Assembly (NCBI GenBank): GCA_046596415.1
Contig: JBKJML010000145.1
Span: forward strand, 1 to 10,967
Length of the DNA: 10,967 nucleotides
Source of the DNA: JBKJML01 sp046596415
Lineage (GTDB): Bacteria; Actinomycetota; Thermoleophilia; Gaiellales; Gaiellaceae
Direction: 5' to 3'
The notes beneath the pieces were generated by a model. That model had not been told where the DNA came from. It saw only the letters and a list, made by a program, of their open reading frames with translations, and did not search any database. Positions 6,292-10,967 of the stretch are shown piece by piece. How positions within the stretch are numbered: position 1 is the first letter of the stretch; every line of letters begins with the position of its first letter. The position numbers and the translations under genes are program-made.

Positions 6292-7868
6292 CGCTTCTTC
6301 GTGGCCGGCTTCGGCAGCGGCTTGGTGGAGATGCCCAGCACGTAACTGCCGCTCGGCGTGCTGGGCGCGAGCGTCAGGTCGAGGTACACGTAGCTCCCTC
6401 GGCTGCCGGAGTTCCGGACGAAGAGGCTCTCGCTCGTGCTGCCCCGGCGGGCGCTCAGTGCGAGCCGGACGCCGGCGGGGGCCTCGTGGATCGATGCGGT
6501 GGAGAGGCGCCAGGCCGAGACGTCGATGTCGGCGTCGAGCTGCCTGACGGTCGCGACCATGTCCTTCCGCGCCGGGACCCAGACCCGGTAGACGTCGTGG
6601 CTGTCTTCGCGGGCGTCGAGGCGGGCGTAGAGCGAGAGCCGCTCCTTGCCTGGGCCGGTCAGGGGAGCGCTCGTCGTCGACGCGGCGAAGAAGCCCTGGG
6701 GGCTGACGAATTCGACGTCGTCGTTCGGCTCCTTCGGGTCGCGGCCGGGCGTCGGGAACGTCAATGCACCCGGGACGTTCAGGATCCCGAACCCCGTTGC
6801 GTCGTCCGCCCCGGGTGGGCCGACGTCGGTGGCGGAGCGGCGCATCACTTCGAAGAGCTGGGTGTTGTCGAGCTCCGGCCGCACCGTCCACACCCAGGCT
6901 GCTGCGCCGGCGACGAGGGGGGACGAGAAGCTCGTACCGGCGCCGCGGTTCGTGTAGCCGCCGCCAGGAAGGGCGATCGTCATCTCGACGCCGGGCGCGG
7001 CGAGGTCGTTCTGCGGCGAGGTGTTCGAGAAGGACGCCGCGTTCCCGCTGCGGTCGGTGGCAGCGACCGTGAGGATGTGCGGGAGTGCAGCGGGGTACTC
7101 GATCGGGTTGCCCTCCTGGCGCTCGTTCCCGGCCGCGGCGATGACGAGCGAGCCGAGGCCGTAGGCGGCGTTCACTGCCTGTTCGATCACCGGGTCGCGG
7201 GCGTGGCTCCCGAGGCTCAGGTTGATCACGCCGGGCCCAAGCCGAGCTGCCTCGAGAATGCCGGCGACGATCTCACTCGTGTCGAGCTCTTTGCCCGGGG
7301 CTGCGTCATAGGACTGGATGACCGCCTGCGGATAGATCCCGACCATGCCGACGCCGTCCGCGGGGGCACCGACGAGCGACGCGACCGCGGTACCGTGGGC
7401 GCCGGTGCCGCTGCCGGTCGTCTGCGCGTTGAGCGCGATCGTGCCCGCCCGAGCAACGAACTCGGGGTGCGAGAGATCGACCCCGGAATCCACGACGGTC
7501 ACTGTCCGGCCGGGCCCGGGGGGCTCGACCTTGTCGGCGCCGACGACCGCGCGCCACCACTGGCCGGCCGCGAGCGGGTCGGTGACGGGGATCGCGTCGA
7601 GGCGGCCGACTTTCCGGTCAGGCTCGAAGAGGCGCAGGGCCTCCTGCTCCCGCAGGCGTGCCGCCAAGGTCGCGGCCCTGGCGGACGGGACGCGCCAGAG
7701 GGCGAGCTCGGCTGCGACGAGGGTGCCGCCGGCGCGCGCGACCTGGGTCGCGGCGGTGCACGATGCGCCGGCGCGGAGCTGGACGAGCGAGAAGCCGGCT
7801 GCCGCGGCGGAAGCGGCGGGCAGCGCGAGGAGCCAGAGGACAGCTGCGGTGGCGGCTAGTCTCCTCAT
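6288..7868 (-). CDS. Secreted S8 (subtilisin-like) serine protease with PPC-like C-terminal domain
   Basis: A 526-residue protein with a clear signal peptide: MRRLAATAAVLWLLALPAAS, then an Ala-rich cleavage region near residue 22-24. Residues about 25-100 look like an inhibitor-type propeptide. The peptidase domain follows with an intact catalytic triad: D127 in VVDSGVDLSHPEF, H158 in GAHGTAVASLVGA, and S313 in GTSFSSPLVAGAAA. The oxyanion Asn is N248 in AAAGNERQEGNP. The His box has Ala where most subtilases have His-Gly-Thr-His. After the catalytic domain, EPNDDVEF (381-388) opens a beta-rich region to the end resembling a bacterial pre-peptidase C-terminal (PPC) domain. The protein ends in a basic tail, KPATKKR. 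It probably acts outside the cell; the substrate is unknown. The ATG at 7868 has GGGAG only three bases ahead. A TACCGT (7886-7881) upstream is a possible -10. Confidence 0.94.
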   Translation of the reverse strand: MRRLAATAAVLWLLALPAASAAAAGFSLVQLRAGASCTAATQVARAGGTLVAAELALWRVPSARAATLAARLREQEALRLFEPDRKVGRLDAIPVTDPLAAGQWWRAVVGADKVEPPGPGRTVTVVDSGVDLSHPEFVARAGTIALNAQTTGSGTGAHGTAVASLVGAPADGVGMVGIYPQAVIQSYDAAPGKELDTSEIVAGILEAARLGPGVINLSLGSHARDPVIEQAVNAAYGLGSLVIAAAGNERQEGNPIEYPAALPHILTVAATDRSGNAASFSNTSPQNDLAAPGVEMTIALPGGGYTNRGAGTSFSSPLVAGAAAWVWTVRPELDNTQLFEVMRRSATDVGPPGADDATGFGILNVPGALTFPTPGRDPKEPNDDVEFVSPQGFFAASTTSAPLTGPGKERLSLYARLDAREDSHDVYRVWVPARKDMVATVRQLDADIDVSAWRLSTASIHEAPAGVRLALSARRGSTSESLFVRNSGSRGSYVYLDLTLAPSTPSGSYVLGISTKPLPKPATKKR

Positions 7869-7905
7869 CAGCTCCCGAACACGGTAGCCGCCGATTGCAG
7901 AGCCG

Positions 7906-8367
7906 ATGTTAAGAATCGCCTATACGAGTCTCGGCGCGAACCTCGGCGACCGCGAGCATTCGTTGCGCCAGGCGCTCGAGCTGCTCGGCGCACAAGGGGG
8001 TATCCGGGTCGTTCGCGTCTCGTCGTTCCGCGAGACGGAGCCGTGGGGGCCCGTCGAGCAGCCGGCCTTCGTCAACGCCGTTGCCGAGCTCGAGACGTCC
8101 CTCGCGCCGAGGGAGTTGCTCGACACACTGCTCGCGGTCGAACGGGAGCTCGGGCGCGTGCGAGCGGGGCCACGTTACGGGCCGCGGACGATCGACCTCG
8201 ACTTGCTCCTCTACGGGGACTCCGTCGTGGCCGAGCCCGGGCTCGAGCTACCGCACCCTCGGCTCCACGAGCGCCGCTTTGCGCTCGAGCCGCTCGCGGA
8301 GCTCGATCCCTCCCTCGTCGTGCCCGGGCGCGGCCGGGTGTCGGACCTGCTCGCGGAGCTAGACTGA
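7906..8367 (+). CDS. folK: 2-amino-4-hydroxy-6-hydroxymethyldihydropteridine diphosphokinase (HPPK)
   Basis: FolK transfers diphosphate from ATP to 6-hydroxymethyl-7,8-dihydropterin, making the substrate of FolP. The 153 residues show the whole family pattern: YTSLGANLGDRE (6-17), ETEPWGPVEQPAFVNAVAEL with the conserved PxFxN segment (43-62), ERELGRVRAGPRYGPRTIDLDLLLYG (79-104; the two metal-binding acids are D97 and D99), and LPHPRLHERRFALEPLAEL (115-133). The ATG at 7906 gives the expected N-terminus (MLRIAYTSLG); only a weak AGAG precedes it. The gene starts 37 bases from the divergent protease start and leads a close-packed set with the DUF2469 gene and coaX. It is separated from folP-folB by the opposite-strand protease gene and so probably needs its own promoter, which I cannot place convincingly. 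Confidence 0.96.
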   Translation: MLRIAYTSLGANLGDREHSLRQALELLGAQGGIRVVRVSSFRETEPWGPVEQPAFVNAVAELETSLAPRELLDTLLAVERELGRVRAGPRYGPRTIDLDLLLYGDSVVAEPGLELPHPRLHERRFALEPLAELDPSLVVPGRGRVSDLLAELD

Positions 8368-8371
8368 TCCC

Positions 8372-8743
8372 ATGTCGCATCTCGACGACCTCGACGAGTT
8401 CGAGGCTGACCTCGAGCTTCAGCTCAAGCACGAGTACACGGCCGTCTTCGGCCTCTTCCGCTACTGCATCCTCACCCAGGACGCCACGTATCTCTGCAAC
8501 AAGCTCGACCTGAAGGCCGCGCCGCAGGCCGCTTACCCGTTCTTCCACATCACGATGGAGGACGTGTGGGTCTGGGACAAGAACCGTCCGACGAGGATCA
8601 TCCCGCGCGCCGAGGTCTACACCTCCGGCGACGTGACGGTCGAGGAGTTGCGTGGCGACGGCGACGAGCCGCGCCTCACCGCCGAGGCGCTCGCCGAGAA
8701 GATCGGCGAGCCGCTCGCCGGCGACGACGACACAACCCCCTGA
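8372..8743 (+). CDS. DUF2469 domain protein
   Basis: A 123-residue soluble acidic protein resembling the actinobacterial DUF2469 family, whose function is unknown. The characteristic elements are an acidic N-terminal stretch (DDLDEFEADLELQLKHEY, 4-21), the core RYCILTQDATYLCNKLDL (residues 30-47), a segment ending in DVWVWDKNRPTRIIP (64-78) where the family has a similar WVWD-RPAR pattern, and DVTVEEL. The tail is charged and Asp-rich (GDDDTTP). No signal peptide, membrane helix or catalytic motif is seen. It starts four bases after the folK stop and ends eight bases before coaX, so it is part of that transcription unit. In other Actinobacteria I recall this family near rnhB or lepB, so the folate/CoA neighbourhood is not the one I expect. 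The family call is from memory of its sequence pattern. Confidence 0.82.
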   Translation: MSHLDDLDEFEADLELQLKHEYTAVFGLFRYCILTQDATYLCNKLDLKAAPQAAYPFFHITMEDVWVWDKNRPTRIIPRAEVYTSGDVTVEELRGDGDEPRLTAEALAEKIGEPLAGDDDTTP

Positions 8744-8751
8744 GCCCTTCC

Positions 8752-9504
8752 ATGCTGCTCGCCGTCGACGTGGGCAACACCCAGACCGTGCTCGGCCTCT
8801 TCAGGGGCGAGGAGCTCGCGGACAGCTTCCGTCTCGCGACCGACCGGAGCCGCACCGGCGACGAGCTCGGCGTCACGCTGGCCGCTCTCTTCGACCTCGA
8901 GGACGTCGACGGGATCTGCCTCTCGACCACCGTGCCCGCGCTCCAGCGCGAGTGGGAGCGGGTTGCGGAGCGTTGGGCGCGCGCGCCGCTCCTCGTCGTC
9001 GGCCCCGGGGTGAAGACGGGGATTCCGATCCGCTACGACGACCCGCGCGAAGTCGGGCCCGACAGGATCGTCAACGCGGTCGCCGCGTCGTCGCTTTACG
9101 GGGCCCCGGTGATCGTGGTCGACTTCGGGACCTCGACGAACTTCGACATCGTCTCGCCTGAAGGCGAGTACGTGGGCGGCGTCACCGCGCCGGGGATCGA
9201 GGTCTCGATGGAGGCGCTCTTCGCGCGCGCGGCGCGGCTCGTCAAGGTCGACTTCGTCGAGCCGGCGAGCGTGATCGGAAAGACCACCGTCGCGGGGCTC
9301 CAGTCGGGGCTCGTCTACGGTTTTGCGGGTCAGGTCGACGGGATCGTCGGCCGCATCCGCGGCGAGCTCGGCGCCGAGGCGCGCGCGATCGCCACCGGCG
9401 GCCTCGCCGAGCTGATCGCTCCCCATGCGCAGACGATCGAGCGGGTCGACCCGAACCTGACCCTCATCGGCCTCCGTCTCGTCTGGGAGCGCAACGCGAC
9501 GTAA
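8752..9504 (+). CDS. coaX: Type III pantothenate kinase
   Basis: CoaX phosphorylates pantothenate with ATP, the first committed step of coenzyme A synthesis. It is a member of the acetate/sugar kinase-Hsc70-actin fold that needs a monovalent cation and resists CoA feedback. The 250 residues have the P-loop motif DVGNTQT (6-12), GPGVKTGIPI (84-93), GPDRIVNAVAA (102-112; D104 corresponds to the catalytic Asp), VVDFGTSTNFDIV (122-134), GGVTAPGIEVSMEALF (142-157), GKTTVAGLQSGLVYG (176-190) and ATGGLAELI (214-222). The ATG at 8752 gives the expected N-terminus; longer in-frame starts overlap the DUF2469 gene and encode Arg/His-rich shadow sequence. No Shine-Dalgarno is visible, so translation is probably coupled to the preceding gene eight bases upstream. 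Confidence 0.96.
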   Translation: MLLAVDVGNTQTVLGLFRGEELADSFRLATDRSRTGDELGVTLAALFDLEDVDGICLSTTVPALQREWERVAERWARAPLLVVGPGVKTGIPIRYDDPREVGPDRIVNAVAASSLYGAPVIVVDFGTSTNFDIVSPEGEYVGGVTAPGIEVSMEALFARAARLVKVDFVEPASVIGKTTVAGLQSGLVYGFAGQVDGIVGRIRGELGAEARAIATGGLAELIAPHAQTIERVDPNLTLIGLRLVWERNAT

Positions 9505-9523
9505 CCGGCCGTCTCGCTCGTCC

Positions 9524-9555
9524 GTTGTCGTAAGGACAACATCAGCTACAGGAGG
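9524..9555 (+). promoter_or_regulatory. Leader inverted repeat and strong RBS before the TM-helix channel-like gene
   Basis: GTTGTC (9524-9529) and GACAAC (9535-9540) form a perfect six-pair inverted repeat with a five-base loop. AGGAGG (9550-9555) follows, five bases before the ATG at 9561; it is the best Shine-Dalgarno in the window. The repeat could be an operator, a transcript-stabilising hairpin or the end of the coaX transcript. No T-run follows it, so a standard intrinsic terminator is unlikely. The RBS is certain in sequence; the role of the repeat is inference. Confidence 0.55.
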
Positions 9556-9560
9556 TCGTA

Positions 9561-10397
9561 ATGCTCTTCGCCGACATCGGCGACAGTGTCCAGCGCGGGT
9601 TCACCGTCTTCTTCGGCTGGGTTCCGCATTTGCTCGGCGCGATCGCAGTCCTGATCATCGGCTGGTTCGTCGCCAAGGCTGTCTCCGGCCTCGTCTGGCG
9701 CGCCCTGCACCGAGCGGGCCTCGACCGGACGATCCACGCGGGCCAGGGCGGCCGGTATGTCCAGAAGGTGACGTCGAGCCCGTCGCGCCTGGTCGGGACC
9801 GTGACGTTCTGGGCTGTGATCCTCGCAACGATCTCGCTCGCCACCTCGGTGCTCGGCGTCGACGCGCTGAAGGAGTTCGTCGCAGCTGTGTTCGCTTACC
9901 TGCCGAACGTGCTCGCCGCGTTCCTGATCTTCCTCGTCGCGGGCGCGATCGCGACGGCGATCGCCACGCTCGCAGCGAGGACGATGGGCGACACCTCGCT
10001 CGGCAAGATCGTCGCCACCGTCGGCCCGATCCTGGTGCTGACGATCGCGACGTTCATGATCCTCGATCAGCTCAAGATCGCGGAGACGATCGTCACGATC
10101 ACCTACGCCGCTCTGCTCGGCGCGGTCGCGCTCGGCTCGGCCCTGGCGTTCGGCCTCGGAGGCCGCGACGTCGCGCGCGAGCTGCTCCAGGGTGCGTACG
10201 ACAAGGGCCGCGAGCACAAGGAAGAGCTCAAGCGAGATCTCGACGCGGGAGTGGCACGCGCGAAGGAGACGCCAGACAAGGCGGCCCCCGACGTGCCCTC
10301 GTCCACGCCAGCTGACTCCGAGGACAGGTCTGCAGACGAGGCGACACGCCGGCTCGAGACGGTACGCGGCGATGGAGACACCGGCCCGAAGGCTTGA
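9561..10397 (+). CDS. Mechanosensitive-channel TM-helix-type membrane protein (CmpX-like)
   Basis: A 278-residue integral membrane protein with about five hydrophobic segments (21-42, 78-98, 108-138, 148-168 and 174-198). The segments LLGAIAVLIIGWFVAKAV and AYLPNVLAAFLIFLVAGAI look like two copies of the conserved TM helix found in CmpX-type relatives of small-conductance mechanosensitive channels. The membrane part ends in ALAFGLGGRDVARELL, also typical of that group. Residues about 211-278 are a highly charged, Pro/Ser/Thr-rich, probably disordered cytoplasmic tail (REHKEELKRDLDAG, then an acidic stretch). It lacks the beta-domain of MscS, so channel activity cannot be assumed. The ATG at 9561 is fixed by a perfect AGGAGG. 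It is likely a separate unit from coaX, 56 bases away, although read-through is possible. Confidence 0.8.
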   Translation: MLFADIGDSVQRGFTVFFGWVPHLLGAIAVLIIGWFVAKAVSGLVWRALHRAGLDRTIHAGQGGRYVQKVTSSPSRLVGTVTFWAVILATISLATSVLGVDALKEFVAAVFAYLPNVLAAFLIFLVAGAIATAIATLAARTMGDTSLGKIVATVGPILVLTIATFMILDQLKIAETIVTITYAALLGAVALGSALAFGLGGRDVARELLQGAYDKGREHKEELKRDLDAGVARAKETPDKAAPDVPSSTPADSEDRSADEATRRLETVRGDGDTGPKA

Positions 10398-10422
10398 CGA
10401 AGCCGTTCCGTCGCTCCGAGAG

Positions 10423-10443
10423 CCGCGTCTGCGGGCGACGCGG
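10423..10443. terminator. Candidate bidirectional terminator hairpin between convergent genes
   Basis: CCGCGTC (10423-10429) and GACGCGG (10437-10443) form a perfect seven-pair GC-rich stem with a seven-base loop. It sits in the 59-base gap between the stop of the channel-like gene and the stop of the dus gene. The position between convergent genes fits a shared terminator. No T-tract is present on either strand, so it may be a stem that acts with Rho or only protects RNA ends. Confidence 0.5.
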
Positions 10444-10456
10444 TGATCGAAGCGGC

Positions 10457-10967
10457 TCAGCCGCCGCCGTAGATCGAGATCGGCAGGTCGAGCAGCACGT
10501 CGTCGTTGCCGGTCGGCAGCTCGTCCTCGAGTGCTTCGATCAGAGGCAGCGCGCCAGGGGCGGCTGCGATCAAGCGCCGCTCGACCTCGTCGGTCGAGTC
10601 GAGCACGACGAGCTCCTGCTTGAACGGGCGTGGGAAGCGCCCGCGGCCGAGATACCAGCCGTAGAACTTCTTCAGGAACCCTGAGGCCCGCCGCTCGCCG
10701 AGCTCGCGCACCGTCTCCCGGATGAAGAGGACCAGCTCCGCGACGACCTCCTCGCGTGTCGGCTCAGCCGTCGGGCCGTCGACGATCTCGCGCAGCGCCC
10801 ACGGGTTCCCCTGGGCGCCGCGGCCGACCATCACGGCCGCCGCACCTGTTGTCGCCAGCACCGACTGGGCCCGCGCGCGCGACGTGACATCACCCGAGGC
10901 GATCACCGGCACGGTGACGAGCGCGACGAGCTCGGCCGTGAGCGAATGGTCGGCGCTGCCGGTGTAC
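10457..10967 (-). CDS. dusB: tRNA-dihydrouridine synthase, DusB-like (partial, N-terminus beyond window)
   Basis: Dus enzymes reduce specific uridines in tRNA to dihydrouridine using FMN and NADPH. The visible C-terminal 169 residues begin YTGSADHSLTAELVALV and continue PVIASGDVTSRARAQSVL, then TGAAAVMVGRGAQGNPWALREI. These are the phosphate/FMN-binding C-terminal barrel motifs of the family (GDV and GRGAxGNPW). The helical RNA-binding domain follows, with LKKFYGWYLGRGRFPRPFKQEL. The catalytic Cys region of the barrel lies to the right of the window. The frame is open to the right edge; a GTG at 10912 is internal to a conserved motif and is not the start. Subfamily assignment (DusB rather than DusA or DusC) rests on the GRGAQGNPW and ADHSLTAEL style, which is the usual actinobacterial form. 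Confidence 0.92.
   Translation of the reverse strand, partial: YTGSADHSLTAELVALVTVPVIASGDVTSRARAQSVLATTGAAAVMVGRGAQGNPWALREIVDGPTAEPTREEVVAELVLFIRETVRELGERRASGFLKKFYGWYLGRGRFPRPFKQELVVLDSTDEVERRLIAAAPGALPLIEALEDELPTGNDDVLLDLPISIYGGG

Noticed and set aside
6258..7859. 533-codon open frame on the plus strand opposite the protease
   Set aside because: It has low-complexity Gly/Arg/Asp/Val composition and no recognisable domain. The minus strand has a signal peptide and a complete catalytic triad.
9524..9540. The inverted repeat as a Rho-independent terminator of coaX
   Set aside because: The stem is only six pairs and not GC-rich, and no T-run follows.
1..10967. Frequent CTCGAG and GAGCTC hexamers that look like dispersed repeats
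   Set aside because: They arise from common Leu and Glu codons (CTC, GAG) in GC-rich genes on either strand; no regular spacing or array was seen.

Overview
This is a GC-rich stretch (G/C at most third codon positions) of what looks like an actinobacterial chromosome. A class Thermoleophilia-type organism is my best guess. The support is a DUF2469 protein (a family I know mainly from Actinobacteria), the DUF4129/MoxR/DUF58 cluster, and the style of the DusB and CoaX sequences. No mobile element, CRISPR array, tRNA or rRNA was seen, and no stretch longer than 300 bases lacks a gene.

Left part, all on the minus strand (1-5107). A TerC/Alx-family membrane protein runs off the left edge. Its leader (about 718-850) folds as a yybP-ykoY manganese riboswitch, followed by a hairpin that would hide the ribosome-binding site. 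Upstream of it is a tightly overlapping set transcribed leftwards: DUF4129 membrane protein (4163-5107), a small two-helix membrane protein (3648-4166), a MoxR AAA+ ATPase (2662-3648), a DUF58 protein (1391-2665) and a multi-helix membrane protein (888 to about 1472). Start and stop codons overlap at the first three junctions, so this is almost certainly one operon. It resembles the widespread MoxR/DUF58 cell-envelope clusters but has no transglutaminase.

Middle (5117-9504). Folate genes folP and folB run rightwards and overlap by four bases. A secreted subtilisin-like protease gene lies on the opposite strand between folB and folK; its stop codon overlaps the folB stop, and its start is 37 bases from that of folK. 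folK is followed closely by a DUF2469 gene and coaX (type III pantothenate kinase), so pterin/folate and coenzyme A functions share one rightward transcription unit. FolB, FolK and FolP are consecutive steps from dihydroneopterin to dihydropteroate.

Right part (9505-10967). A five-helix membrane protein of the mechanosensitive-channel TM-helix type has its own leader with a short inverted repeat and a very strong ribosome-binding site. It converges on a partial tRNA-dihydrouridine synthase gene (dusB-like, minus strand) that runs off the right edge, with a GC hairpin between the two.

I did not find a clearly undescribed system. The most rewarding element is the riboswitch, whose aptamer and expression platform can both be read from the bases. 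The MoxR cluster with two unrecognised membrane proteins and the protease gene inside the folate cluster come next.
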